NCBI GenBank assembly: GCA_003612285.1
Contig: RAYE01000032.1
Span: forward strand, 1-60,911
Source: a bacterium D16-51
Lineage (GTDB): Bacteria; Bacillota; Clostridia; Lachnospirales; Lachnospiraceae
Direction of reading: 5' to 3'
Length of the DNA: 60,911 nucleotides
In this document: one piece after another, positions 32,438-41,137 of the stretch
How positions within the stretch are numbered: the first letter of the stretch is position 1
Layout of the letters: each line of letters opens with the position of its first letter
Notes under the pieces: generated by a model
Told to the model about the DNA's origin: nothing
What the model saw: the letters and a program-made list of their open reading frames with translations, nothing else
The model's database searches: none
Translations under genes and position numbers: made by a program

Positions 32438-32492
32438 TTACCTCCGTTTTCGGGAAAGGTAAATTACAACTGGTATTTTTGGAGGTGATCAT

Positions 32493-32978
32493 ATGGCAGA
32501 TATGCTGGTTAAACTATATAATATTCCCTATTCACACGATATAGAAGAAAATTTATTCAAGAGTGGCATCAGAATCAAAAAAGCGTTAGCGCCTGACAGG
32601 AGCAAAATCATTGCTTTCGCCGGAACATGTGCAAAAGATGATTATTCAGATGAAGTGCGGACCGCTTTTTCTAATAACCCTGTCACTTGTTATATTGCGA
32701 CCAGGGAAAAGGAACTTATCGGTTTCGCATGTTATGAGGCGACGGCCAGAAATTTTTTCGGCCCTATGGCTGTGCTGGAAAGTGAAAGAAAAAAGGGTGT
32801 AGGGAAAGCCTTGCTGTTAAAGTCGCTGGAATCCATGCGGGAACTTGGCTATGCGTATGCCGTTATTGGATGGCCCACAAACTCCGCCGTCAGCTTTTAT
32901 AAAAAATGTGTGGGCGCAATTATGATTGATGAAAACTCTTCGGGTGTATATAAACGGATGATTGGGATTGATGAATAA
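32493..32978 (+). CDS. GNAT family N-acetyltransferase
   Basis: 161 residues. The acetyl-CoA-binding segment is LESERKKGVGKALLLKSLESM (motif A, R/Q-x-x-G-x-G/A), preceded by strand ELIGFACYEATARNFFGPMAVL and followed by YAVIGWPTNSAVSFYKKCVGA. It belongs to a group of small-molecule or protein acetyltransferases; the substrate cannot be inferred. Ribosome site TTGGAGGTGATC. It overlaps the long frame of the next gene but not its likely start. Confidence 0.88.
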   Translation: MADMLVKLYNIPYSHDIEENLFKSGIRIKKALAPDRSKIIAFAGTCAKDDYSDEVRTAFSNNPVTCYIATREKELIGFACYEATARNFFGPMAVLESERKKGVGKALLLKSLESMRELGYAYAVIGWPTNSAVSFYKKCVGAIMIDENSSGVYKRMIGIDE

Positions 32979-32991
32979 AAGAGGAGTCTTT

Positions 32992-33936
32992 ATGGTGGAA
33001 AGTTTCATTGATGCATTGGAACAAAGGAATTTAGAGAGAATCAGGGAATTTCCCAAATCTGACCTGCATAACCATTTTGTACTGGGCGGAAGTCGGCAGT
33101 ATTTATACAAAAAGACAGGCTTGAGAATAGAGCCTGTTAAAAGTACTCTATCGTCCATGGATGAAATGCATGTCTGGAACCGGGAAAACCTTGGAGAAAA
33201 ATTCGAGACATCAGAAATGAGAAAGCTTTTGATCCGGGCTGCCTTCCATCAGGCCAGAGAAGACGGCGTTACTGTGCTGGAGATTGGCGAGGATGTCTGG
33301 GGGCTTTCGGAATTTTTTCATAATGATATTGATGAATTGATTGAAGCGTTTACTACGGCACAGAGAGAAATTGCGCCGAATATGGAATTGCGGCTGCAGA
33401 TCGGTCTGTCAAGGCATTGTCCTATTGGATATCTGGAAGACTGTCTTTCACATTTTTGGGGAAGTAAGGCTTTTTATTCCATTGATTTATACGGAGATGA
33501 ATTGGCGCAGCCGATAGAAAATTTTAAATCCATTTACCGCAGGGCAAAAAAAGAGGGGCTGCGTTTAAAAGCACATGTCGGTGAGTGGGGATCTGCGGAA
33601 GATGTGAGAAGGGCTGTAGAAGAACTGGAACTTGATGAAGTACAGCATGGCATTTTTGCAATTTATGATGAGAGTGTTGTCCGCTTTTTAGCTGATTACC
33701 ATATCCGTCTTAATATTACCCCAAGCAGCAATATATTGCTTGGAAGGGTTCCTGGTATGTCAGGCCATCCAATCGGGCGGCTTTACCGCAGCGGCGTGGA
33801 TGTTACAATCAATTCGGACGATGTTTTGATTTTTGACTCAGATGTATCCAAAGAATATTTACGGCTGTATGAATCAGGTTGTTTATCAGCAGAAGAATTG
33901 GACAGTATCCGCCAGAATGGTCTGGCGGCCAGATAA
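32992..33936 (+). CDS. Adenosine-deaminase-family hydrolase
   Basis: ~314 residues in the metal-dependent amidohydrolase fold. Visible elements in order: DLHNHF (zinc HxH), LKAHVGEWG (zinc His and catalytic Glu), VQHGIFA (catalytic His), TPSSNILLG, and INSDDVLIF (zinc Asp). The key residues appear intact. True ADAs have a longer chain and a DDP motif, so the substrate may be another purine or a modified nucleoside. The frame starts at TTG 32962, but GAGGAG at 32981-32986 indicates ATG 32992. In a cluster of small modifying enzymes, a role in nucleoside-antibiotic or nucleotide turnover is only speculative. Confidence 0.8.
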   Translation: MVESFIDALEQRNLERIREFPKSDLHNHFVLGGSRQYLYKKTGLRIEPVKSTLSSMDEMHVWNRENLGEKFETSEMRKLLIRAAFHQAREDGVTVLEIGEDVWGLSEFFHNDIDELIEAFTTAQREIAPNMELRLQIGLSRHCPIGYLEDCLSHFWGSKAFYSIDLYGDELAQPIENFKSIYRRAKKEGLRLKAHVGEWGSAEDVRRAVEELELDEVQHGIFAIYDESVVRFLADYHIRLNITPSSNILLGRVPGMSGHPIGRLYRSGVDVTINSDDVLIFDSDVSKEYLRLYESGCLSAEELDSIRQNGLAAR

Positions 33937-33963
33937 TTGGAAGATATGGAGAAGGAATGGAAA

Positions 33964-34191
33964 ATGGACTTGTGGGAAAAATTCGGAATGAGTGAAGGGC
34001 TTGCCGAACTGTGGCAGGAACTGGGTATCAGCGCAGGAACGGCAATTATTGTTTTGATTGCTTTATATTTTGTGATCAAATGGGCGGTCAAAAATGGAAT
34101 ATTGGAAGCCTATAAAGGGATAGAAAAAAAGAAAGCACAGGAGGCTTTAAAAGCGGATAAGACAATCAGCGATTTGGAAGAAAAGAAGTAA
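33964..34191 (+). CDS. Small single-pass membrane protein
   Basis: 75 residues from ATG 33964 (after GAGAAGGAATGG). N-terminal amphipathic WEKFGMSEGLAELWQELG; one transmembrane helix ISAGTAIIVLIALYFVIKWAV; then a lysine/glutamate-rich helix ending DLEEKK. I do not recognise a family. It lies between the ADA-like gene and an SdpI-like gene, all close together. Confidence 0.6.
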   Translation: MDLWEKFGMSEGLAELWQELGISAGTAIIVLIALYFVIKWAVKNGILEAYKGIEKKKAQEALKADKTISDLEEKK

Positions 34192-34219
34192 ACATAAGGA
34201 ATATTAGTGGAGGTTTAAA

Positions 34220-34564
34220 TTGTATTCTTTACTGACGGTAAATTTAATTATGCCATTTGTAATGGTTTCAGTGGGACATACCTTCAAGAAACATCCGGCA
34301 TCCGACATGGATTCAAATAATGGATATAACACACCAACTTCACGAAAAACAAGGGAACATTGGGAATATGCACAGAGTATTGCGCCTGATATTTTCATAT
34401 CTTTTGGAAAAGCTTTGGGACTGATCGAGGTTTTATTAAGCGTAGTAATGTATTTATTCTATGTCTCAATTCATGTGGCTCTATGTGTTGGAGGTTTTGT
34501 AGGACTGGGATTCTTGTTTTTAGGATTTTATAAAACTGATTTGGAAATAGAAAGAGAACACTAA
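34220..34564 (+). CDS. SdpI-like membrane protein
   Basis: 114 residues starting at a TTG with GTGGAGG 6 nt upstream. A hydrophobic N-terminus is followed by NNGYNTPTSRKTREHWEYAQ, the GYRTP...S...W..A signature of the SdpI C-terminal family (pfam SdpI), then two more hydrophobic helices. SdpI of Bacillus gives immunity to the SDP cannibalism toxin and signals to its repressor; the broader family is not always an immunity protein. It is shorter than full SdpI, lacking the upstream DUF1648 part. Confidence 0.65.
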   Translation: MYSLLTVNLIMPFVMVSVGHTFKKHPASDMDSNNGYNTPTSRKTREHWEYAQSIAPDIFISFGKALGLIEVLLSVVMYLFYVSIHVALCVGGFVGLGFLFLGFYKTDLEIEREH

Positions 34565-34611
34565 AATCCAGTTGACATGCTGGAAAATCAGAATTTAGGA
34601 GAGGAAAAGCA

Positions 34612-34748
34612 GGTGGCGAAAAAGACATTGCGGTATATTTGACAGCAAATGAAAATGCCATCCCATTTATGAGAAACTTGGTATGAAAAAGGCAAATGAT
34701 GTAGTGCAGTATAATCATATGGGATGGACTGAATTTACAGTACAATAG
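34612..34748 (+). pseudogene. C-terminal remnant of a GNAT acetyltransferase
   Basis: Reads DIAVYLTANENAIPF, then in the next frame YEKLGMKKANDVVQYNHMGW to a TAG. This is the A-N-x-x-A-x-x-F-Y-E-K-L-G-M end of a GNAT fold. A one-base loss in the TTT/TAT junction breaks the frame and no N-terminus is present. Confidence 0.7.
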
Positions 34749-34809
34749 AAAAATACAGCTTCCTGTTCTGTCTAAATCAAAAATTTAGATTTATATTGGA
34801 GGGTATGGA

Positions 34810-35871
34810 ATGAATGATATGAATGAAAAAATTATAGACATTATTATAAAAAAAGCGGATGTTTTGTGCCCTGATTCTTTGGCCCTGATTGGTGTGTATG
34901 GTTCAGTTGTTACCGGAGATGAGTACGAAAAATCCGATCTTGATTTGATGATTCTGATCAATGACGAAAACGGACAGGCTCTGGCTGACGGATTTATTAT
35001 AGATGATGTTGATATAGGGTATGACCTTTACTGTACCAGCTGGGATATGCTTGAAGAAGATGCGCAGTGCAGCCACGCACATTTGTCTAAGCTGTTTGAT
35101 TCGAGAATCATTTATTGCAAAGATAAAAGTGCATTGGAAAGACTGGAGGAGATCAGAAGAAAGGGGGCAGAGTCGCTTGCATCCGACAGGCGGTATGAGA
35201 AGGCTGATAAGGCATATAGTGATGCAAAAAAGATGCTTGCGGAGGTCTGTCTTGCACAGTCTTTATCAAAAGCCAGAAGCTGTGCAGGAGCGGCGATTGA
35301 GTTTATAGAAAATGCTGTAATGTTGTATAACGGCCAGTATTTCAGAAAAGGAACGAAAAGGGCTTTAGATGAGCTTAAACAGCTTACGCTTCCTTTTGAC
35401 CTTGAAACTGGGATTCTTGCTGTCATTCAGGCAGAGACGGTGGAAAAGATACGGGAAAGACTGACGGAAGTTTTCATTTTGACAAATGGGTATCTGCAGA
35501 TTCCTAAGAAAAAGAAACTTCCTTCTGCAGAAAATCTGCGAGGAACATATGAGGAAATGTATTCTAACTGGAAAAACAAAATGGCCGAGGCAGCAGGCAG
35601 AGACGATGTGTATTCATCCTTTATGAATTTACTGTCTTTACAGTGGATGTTCTATGAGATTGCAGAATATATAGCAGTAGATGACTTGGAAATTATGGAT
35701 AAATTTAATCCCCAAAAACTGGAAGAGAACGTGGATGTCTTTAATCAGGCTCTGAATAAGTATCTTGCAGAGTATGAAAAAGTGGGAATTTGTCCAAGGC
35801 ATTTTGAGAGTATGACAGAATTTGTGGAGGATTGTGAGAAGCAGTATTTTAAGGAGGACAAAAATGATTAG
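34810..35871 (+). CDS. Nucleotidyltransferase-domain protein
   Basis: 353 residues. The N-terminal nucleotidyltransferase motif is GVYGSVVTGDEYEKSDLDLM (G-S-x(n)-D-x-D), with a likely third acidic residue in DIGYDLYC. This family includes aminoglycoside and lincosamide nucleotidyltransferases and MNT antitoxins. The remaining ~250 residues are helical, with a DUF4111- or HEPN-like look around SKARSCAGAAIEFIENAVML. Substrate unknown; an antibiotic-modifying role is possible but unproven. Good ribosome site TTGGAGGGTATG. The stop overlaps the start of a decayed GNAT gene by 8 nt. Confidence 0.75.
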   Translation: MNDMNEKIIDIIIKKADVLCPDSLALIGVYGSVVTGDEYEKSDLDLMILINDENGQALADGFIIDDVDIGYDLYCTSWDMLEEDAQCSHAHLSKLFDSRIIYCKDKSALERLEEIRRKGAESLASDRRYEKADKAYSDAKKMLAEVCLAQSLSKARSCAGAAIEFIENAVMLYNGQYFRKGTKRALDELKQLTLPFDLETGILAVIQAETVEKIRERLTEVFILTNGYLQIPKKKKLPSAENLRGTYEEMYSNWKNKMAEAAGRDDVYSSFMNLLSLQWMFYEIAEYIAVDDLEIMDKFNPQKLEENVDVFNQALNKYLAEYEKVGICPRHFESMTEFVEDCEKQYFKEDKND

Positions 35872-36179
35872 ACTGGTCAGACCAATAGAAACACTGAAAG
35901 AACGGGCGCTGAAGTTCAAACAGGAATTATTGATTTAAGGCATACGCTCAATGGCTTCCTGAAGGATCTGGGCAAATGTGGCTACAGTGTTCGTCCGTCG
36001 GAAAGACGAAAGGGATATGCACTATCCTATACATTGGGTTGTAGGTGGTTTTTCCTTAAGCAGCTTATCATTAATCAATGCTTGTTTTATAAAATTCTCG
36101 TTTGTCAGGAAGTCACATATATGGTGCCTATATTCATCATGAAGACGAACAGGAAATTTATACCAGAATAAAGAGATAG
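35864..36179 (+). pseudogene. Decayed GNAT gene, paralogue of the one at 40604
   Basis: Opens MIRLVRPIETLKERALKFKQELL with a good AAGGAGG site, then jumps to DLRHTLNGFLKDLGKCGYSV and RPSERRKGYA, then loses frame. It ends GAYIHHEDEQEIYTRIKR. The order matches the intact GNAT at 40604-41119, with an internal deletion of ~55 codons and later scrambling. Confidence 0.8.
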
Positions 36180-36227
36180 ACTTTTATTTGAGGAAGCGTC
36201 TGCATGACATTTAAGGAGAGTATTTAG

Positions 36228-36770
36228 ATGATAACTATAGAAACTAACAGATTACTTTTGAGAAATTATAGAGCGTCAGATTTTGAGGATATTATAAAAT
36301 ATTTTTCTGATGAAGAAGTCAGCAAATTTGAAGATTTTTATCCAATGTCAGGAGAACAGGTGAAAAACACAATTATTGAGTGGCAGGATATGGATAACCG
36401 TCTTGTTGCCGAATTAAAATCAAAACAGAATGTTATAGGAAGCATTGGCTATTGGATAGATGATGAAGGACATTATTGTATGGATTATGATTTTAATCCG
36501 GAATATTGCGGACAGGGTTATGCAACAGAAGCAGGCAATGCACTTGTTCGTTATCTATTTGAATCAGTTGGCGCCAGTGCAATTTATGGAGACTGTGATG
36601 TGCGGAATGTTTCATCATGGAAACTATTAGAAAGACTGGGATTTCAACGTATAAGAAGGCTTGATAATCAATCATATAAAAATGATAAAAATGGTAATCC
36701 AATTTTAATCAGTACATTTTTATATGAATTGGATAAAGCAGGAGAATCTTGCAGTTCAGAAGGGAAATGA
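36228..36770 (+). CDS. GNAT family N-acetyltransferase (RimJ/RimL-like)
   Basis: 180 residues with the RimJ/RimL pattern: ETNRLLLRNYRASDFEDI at the start, IGYWIDDEGHYCMDYDFNPE, the CoA motif CGQGYATEAGNALVRYLFE, and DVRNVSSWKLLERLGF. Acts on a protein N-terminus or a small molecule. Ribosome site AAGGAGAG. It is followed after 6 nt by a CPBP protease gene, so the pair may be co-transcribed. Confidence 0.88.
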   Translation: MITIETNRLLLRNYRASDFEDIIKYFSDEEVSKFEDFYPMSGEQVKNTIIEWQDMDNRLVAELKSKQNVIGSIGYWIDDEGHYCMDYDFNPEYCGQGYATEAGNALVRYLFESVGASAIYGDCDVRNVSSWKLLERLGFQRIRRLDNQSYKNDKNGNPILISTFLYELDKAGESCSSEGK

Positions 36771-36776
36771 TTTGGA

Positions 36777-37640
36777 ATGGGAAGAAATACAAAATATAAA
36801 TCAGATAGTTTGTGCATTGCAATATTTACACTTTGTTTAGCTGCAAGGTTTATAGAATATTTTCTGATTGAGACAGATAGGACGGCTATTGGAGAAAATG
36901 TGCTTCATAAAGCAGCCGGAATTATCATATTAGTATTGGCATTGAAAAGGGTAAATCTTAAATGGAGTGATATTGGATTTCAAAGAAACAGTTTTGTAAG
37001 CAGTATTTTGAAAGGTTTGTTATTGGGAAGCGTCTGCTTTGCTATTTCGTATTGGTTGGAATTAACAATTTTAGCATTGCAAGGAAACCCTGCACATTTA
37101 GAAATATATATCAGCAGTTTTTCTTTAACCGGCTCCGGGATAAAAAATACGGATTTTGTTTTCTTTCTGTTATGTGTAGTATTCAATGTGATCAATGTAT
37201 GGATGGAGGAAGGCGTTTTTCGAGGACTGTTCATTAAAATATTTTCTGAATCAAAACCATTTATGCAGGCGAATTTTATTGCGGCATTTTTATTCGGAAT
37301 CTGGCATCTTGTAATGCCGGTCAGAAGCTGTATGGATGGTGAAATGTCATTTGCGGCAATGGTTCTGATGGGTATCGGGTATATAATCCTTGCCGGAATT
37401 ATGGGAATTAAATGGGGACTTCTTTACCATATGACAGGAAATATATGGATAGGGCTTGGTGACCATTTATTAAATAATACCGTTGCTACAAATATGCTGC
37501 ATGTTATTTCTCTAAATGGTGCAGACGAATTACAAATTGTCCGGATTATGGCGGCACAGCTTATTTCCTTCACTTTTGTACTGGCAATTTATGTTTACAA
37601 GAGCAGGAAAAAGAGGGTGAATAGAAATGTATTTAATTGA
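36777..37640 (+). CDS. CPBP family intramembrane glutamic endopeptidase
   Basis: 287 residues, about eight transmembrane helices. The catalytic motifs of the ABI/CPBP (Rce1-like) family are present: EEGVFRGLF (paired Glu and Arg), FLFGIWHLVMP (His) and GDHLLNN. Family members process prenylated proteins in eukaryotes and peptides or bacteriocins in Firmicutes, sometimes giving self-immunity. It directly follows a GNAT gene. The ribosome site (GAAGGG) is weak and ~12 nt away. Confidence 0.88.
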   Translation: MGRNTKYKSDSLCIAIFTLCLAARFIEYFLIETDRTAIGENVLHKAAGIIILVLALKRVNLKWSDIGFQRNSFVSSILKGLLLGSVCFAISYWLELTILALQGNPAHLEIYISSFSLTGSGIKNTDFVFFLLCVVFNVINVWMEEGVFRGLFIKIFSESKPFMQANFIAAFLFGIWHLVMPVRSCMDGEMSFAAMVLMGIGYIILAGIMGIKWGLLYHMTGNIWIGLGDHLLNNTVATNMLHVISLNGADELQIVRIMAAQLISFTFVLAIYVYKSRKKRVNRNVFN

Positions 37641-37743
37641 AAATTACAAAGATAACATACGATTTAACAGACAGTACTAAGATTTGCAGAGTGTTTTGGA
37701 TATAGACTTATCGCGTAATCTTTCTTTCCAATTACCGCAATGA

Positions 37744-38049
37744 TATCATCTTAATGCCCCGGATTCAAGAATTGATACCGGGCAATGGCGATTGGTAATA
37801 TATCGTGGTTTTAATCATGAAGGGATTGTGCAAGAACCGGGCGAAGAGGTGGCAAAAGCCGGGAAACATCTCGAAATCCCAGAATACATCAAGGTTTTTG
37901 CAATTAAGGATGGAGAATATGAAGCTGTAAACCGCGCAAAAGAACGAGGTGCAAAAAGGGCAATCGTGCTTTCGGATCAGGATTTCTACAAATGTCTTGG
38001 CATGATAAAATCATCGGAAGTCGGCACATGGGTTAGAAATAGCAAATAA
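37744..38049 (+). pseudogene. C-terminal fragment of an unrecognised gene
   Basis: The frame is open from a TGA at 37741 through NAPDSRIDTGQWR to GMIKSSEVGTWVRNSK, with no good start or ribosome site. Its strand/helix pattern (LEIPEYIKVFAIKDGEYEAV, GAKRAIVLSDQDFYKCLG) looks like the end of a folded domain, so this is probably a truncated gene. I cannot name the family. Confidence 0.45.
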
Positions 38050-38097
38050 AATGCATTCGTGGAGAAATCGGAATTTGGAGATAGGAGATACATTTAT

Positions 38098-38619
38098 ATG
38101 GTTTATTTTTCGAACGGACAAATAACTATTCGCAATATGGAGTATGGAGATGCACAGATCATTACGGATGCTGAAATCGAACAGGGGTGGGATGCATCCA
38201 TTGAGAAATATCTAAAAAGAATAGAGGATCAAAGATCGGGAAAGGCAATTTCATTGGTTGCAGAATATTCTGAAAAACCAGTTGGATATATAAATATTTA
38301 TCCCAATAATACTTGTGGAGCATTTGGAGGAAAGGGCTATCCAGAAATCGTTGATTTTGGCGTTTTAGAAAAATATCGGAATCACGGTATTGGTACAATC
38401 TTAATGGATATAGCTGAAGAAATCGCTGCAACATATGCGGACATAGTGTATTTGGGGGTTGGGCTTCACAGTGGCTACGGAAGCGCTCAGCGGATGTATG
38501 TGAAGCGTGGTTATATACCAGACGGTTCTGGCGTTTGGTATCAAGACAAAATATGCAAGCCATATGAGAAATGCAAAAACGATGACGATTTGGTTTTGTA
38601 TCTTTCAAAGAAATTGTGA
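38098..38619 (+). CDS. GNAT family N-acetyltransferase
   Basis: 173 residues from ATG 38098, chosen for the GGAGATAGGAG upstream rather than the earlier in-frame GTG 38059. Motifs are LVAEYSEKPVGYINIY, FGVLEKYRNHGIGTILMDIAE (CoA loop) and YGSAQRMYVKRGYIPDGSG. The C-terminus ends DDDLVLYLSKKL, as in aminoglycoside- or small-molecule-type GNATs; the substrate is unknown. A 27-codon open frame follows. Confidence 0.87.
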   Translation: MVYFSNGQITIRNMEYGDAQIITDAEIEQGWDASIEKYLKRIEDQRSGKAISLVAEYSEKPVGYINIYPNNTCGAFGGKGYPEIVDFGVLEKYRNHGIGTILMDIAEEIAATYADIVYLGVGLHSGYGSAQRMYVKRGYIPDGSGVWYQDKICKPYEKCKNDDDLVLYLSKKL

Positions 38620-38629
38620 GGTGGAAGAT

Positions 38630-38713
38630 ATGACACATGGTTTATTAGAGTCAGATTCAGAAGGTTTTTCTGAGATGATTCATCAAATTGCAGAAATAGA
38701 AAGAGAACGCTAA
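38630..38713 (+). CDS. 27-residue open frame with strong ribosome site
   Basis: MTHGLLESDSEGFSEMIHQ followed by IAEIERER and stop, with GTGAGGTGG 6 nt upstream. The last codons (EIERER) resemble the end of the SdpI-like gene at 34564 (EIEREH) at the base level. It may be a real microprotein or the scar of a deleted gene; nothing else supports it. Confidence 0.3.
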   Translation: MTHGLLESDSEGFSEMIHQIAEIERER

Positions 38714-38754
38714 ATATGGATTTCAATTAAATTTTTATCAAGGAGGGTTATATT

Positions 38755-39660
38755 ATGGCGATTACAGGAGTGAGCAATTACAACAGTGTTTATGAAAGCA
38801 CATATGCTTCATCAAAAAAGGAGGCGGAAAAAAAAGAGGAAACAAAAGAAACAGCAGCTGCGCAAAAAAAGCGCTGAAACAGCAAAGAATAGCAGAAGTG
38901 AGGAATACCTTAAAGATTTGCAGAAGCAGGTAACCTATATGAAGCAGTAAATTGGGTATGGGCTTAACACAAATAATGATGGCAAGGTGAATGTTGTAGA
39001 TGTCAACCCTAAGTTCCTGGAGAAGATGCAGAATGATCCAAAGGCGGCAAAGGAATATGCCAGAGATTGAAAGATGTGGAATCTGCCTTGAAATGGCTTG
39101 ATAATTATAAAAAATCAGAAGGTCTACTATAATTGTCAGGCATGATTATATTGACGAAAACGGTAATCTTTCTCATTTTTCCATTTCGGTAAGAAAAGAT
39201 GAGCTGAATGAAAAGCTCCGTAAAGAAGCGCAGGAAAATGCCGGAAAGCGGATTGAGAAGTCAAGAGAAAAAGTCCGTGAAAATGCGGAGCAGGTTGCGG
39301 AGAAATTAGAGAAGAAAGCAGAGGAAGAGAAGGAAAGCGAAAAGCAGGAAGAAAAGAAAGAAGTAAAGGAAGACGGAACAACAACTCCGAATAAAGCAGA
39401 GCGGCTCTTAGGAGAAAAAATGGCCGTTTCCAAAGACGGAACAATCTATCTGAATATGTCAGTAAATAATATTGATGGGAATATAAGTCAGGTTCGTGCA
39501 GAAAGTAATTGGCGTCAAAATAGGAAAGCCGATAATTCCGGTAAAAGAGGATCATGCGGTAAAGATTTCAATTTCGCAGGAGGGCATGAAAAGTTACCGG
39601 AAAAAACTCCATGAAAGTGGCATGAACGAGAGCGGAAAAGTACAGGTTATCGGAAAATGA
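38755..39660 (+). pseudogene. Degenerate DUF6033 family gene
   Basis: Starts MAITGVSNYNSVYESTYASS after AAGGAGGG, a typical DUF6033 N-terminus. Reading across frames continues KSAETAKNSRSEEYLKDLQK, IGYGLNTNNDGKVNVVDVNP, RHDYIDENGNLSHFSISVRK and EGMKSYRKKLHESGMNESGK. Lesions include a shift at an A-run near 38869, an in-frame TAA at 38949, a deletion after EYAR near 39067, and further shifts near 39125 and 39490. DUF6033 proteins have no known function to my knowledge. Confidence 0.8.
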
Positions 39661-39830
39661 CTATGGAAGAAGAATTAAACGAACTGGATAAAGCGTTCCA
39701 AGGAGCGGCAGGCGGGGCAGATGTTGAGGAAATGATTACGAGTGAATTTCAAGGGCTTTCTTCTAAAGCCGGGCACAGGCAAACATCTTTTGAGGATACC
39801 AGTAAAAAGCCACAGACAACTGGTTATAAT
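39657..39830 (+). pseudogene. Truncated gene coupled to DUF6033
   Basis: ATG at 39657 overlaps the DUF6033 stop (ATGA). It encodes MTMEEELNELDKAFQGAAGG and ~35 more residues before the frame runs into a 48-bp fragment copied from a GNAT gene. The 3' part is missing. Confidence 0.6.
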
Positions 39831-39878
39831 GGACACATTCTTTGCTGTCGATGATGATAGAATTGTGGGAATCATTGA
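39831..39878 (+). repeat. 48-bp perfect direct repeat of GNAT coding sequence
   Basis: Identical to 40798-40845, which lies inside the intact GNAT gene (codons for DTFFAVDDDRIVGII). Here it sits at the end of a truncated gene in front of a P-loop kinase gene, a scar of recombination or duplication. Confidence 0.9.
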
Positions 39879-39907
39879 GCTTCAGGTGAATAATGGGAGG
39901 AATATTG

Positions 39908-40408
39908 ATGTCAAAACAAAAATTGATTATTATAGCAGGTTCTCCGTGTGTGGGGAAAACGACAGTGGCACAGAAACTTTTTACTTCTTATGAAAACAGT
40001 GCTTATTTTGATGGTGATTGGGCATGGTGTGTCAATCCGTTTTCGGTTGATGATCCGAGACTGAGAAATGGTGATAAAACAATGTCATTTGCGCTATCAA
40101 CATATTTAAACTCTAGTTTTGATTATGTCTTTTTTTCATCGGTGGTTGTTGTGGATAAAACAATTCGAGAAGCAATATTAAAAGATATAACAGCAAAAGA
40201 TTATTCTGTTATTGGCATTACTTTGACCTGTTCAGAAGAAACTTTGCGTGAACGTCATAAAAAGCGTGGAGATCAAAATGAATGCTCCTTTTTCTGGCTG
40301 CATTTAAAGCCATACAAAGACGATTATGTTATCAATACAGATAATAAAAGTGTTCAGCAAATAGTTGATGAAATAAAAGCTATTGTAGATAGTGAGATAA
40401 ATGAATAG
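39908..40408 (+). CDS. Small P-loop kinase-like ATPase
   Basis: 166 residues from ATG 39908 (GGGAGGA upstream). Walker A AGSPCVGKTTVAQ near the N-terminus, YFDGDWAWCVNPF, a hydrophobic strand DYVFFSSVVVVDK, and a lid-like TLRERHKKRGDQNE. It resembles AAA_33/shikimate- or chloramphenicol-phosphotransferase-like kinases, acting on a small substrate. The stop codon shares its last base with the GTG of the next fragment. Confidence 0.8.
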   Translation: MSKQKLIIIAGSPCVGKTTVAQKLFTSYENSAYFDGDWAWCVNPFSVDDPRLRNGDKTMSFALSTYLNSSFDYVFFSSVVVVDKTIREAILKDITAKDYSVIGITLTCSEETLRERHKKRGDQNECSFFWLHLKPYKDDYVINTDNKSVQQIVDEIKAIVDSEINE

Positions 40409-40572
40409 TGGAAATTAGAACAAATGATTTAATATTGCGAACTGTGACTGAAAACGACATTGAGGAAATAGCAAGAATGTGGGAGTATCCACATGAAACA
40501 ACGATAGACAAGGCATACGAAGCATTAAAGTATATGAAAGATACCCATAGTAGGATCAGAAAAGAAATTTGA
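40408..40572 (+). pseudogene. N-terminal fragment of a GNAT acetyltransferase
   Basis: A GTG-started 54-codon frame: VEIRTNDLILRTVTENDIEE and a helix region ending KYMKDTHSRIRKEI. This is the usual RimJ/RimL-type beginning; everything after the second helix is missing. Confidence 0.65.
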
Positions 40573-40603
40573 TAAAATCTTAGCAGATAAAGGAGTGTGA
40601 AAA

Positions 40604-41119
40604 ATGATTCAATTAGTCAGACCAACAGAAGCGATGAAAGAACAGGCCATAGAGTTCAGACAGGAATTTTTTGAACATGGGGAATTTGTCATCAACGGAA
40701 GTGAATTATTTGATAAAACGGATGATTACACAGAATGGTGCAGATCCATAGACGCAAACATGAAAGAAGAGACCGTTAATCCGATTTGGGTTATGACGGA
40801 CACATTCTTTGCTGTCGATGATGATAGAATTGTGGGAATCATTGATTTCAGGCATACGCTGAACGATTTTCTGAAGGATCTTGGTCATTGCGGTTATAGC
40901 GTCCGTCCGTCAGAAAGAAGAAAAGGCTTTGCTACGGAAATGCTGCGACAGTTATTGGAAGTTGCCCAAAAGACTGGGATGAACGAACTGTATCTTTCTG
41001 TGGAAAGGAAGAATGAACCTTCGGTTAAAACAATTACCCGGAATGGCGGAGTCTATGAGCGCAGCTTTGAAATTGATGGAGAACAGGCGGATATTTATAG
41101 AATCGCTCTGTCGAAGTAA
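40604..41119 (+). CDS. GNAT family N-acetyltransferase
   Basis: 171 residues. Opens MIQLVRPTEAMKEQAIEFRQ; then DTFFAVDDDRIVGIIDFRHT; CoA-binding segment YSVRPSERRKGFATEMLRQL; MNELYLSVERKNEPSVKTI; C-terminal YRIALSK. The intact parent of the decayed copy at 35864 and of the 48-bp fragment at 39831. Ribosome site AAAGGAGTGTG. Substrate unknown. Confidence 0.88.
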   Translation: MIQLVRPTEAMKEQAIEFRQEFFEHGEFVINGSELFDKTDDYTEWCRSIDANMKEETVNPIWVMTDTFFAVDDDRIVGIIDFRHTLNDFLKDLGHCGYSVRPSERRKGFATEMLRQLLEVAQKTGMNELYLSVERKNEPSVKTITRNGGVYERSFEIDGEQADIYRIALSK

Positions 41120-41137
41120 ACGGGAGGCGAACTGGAA

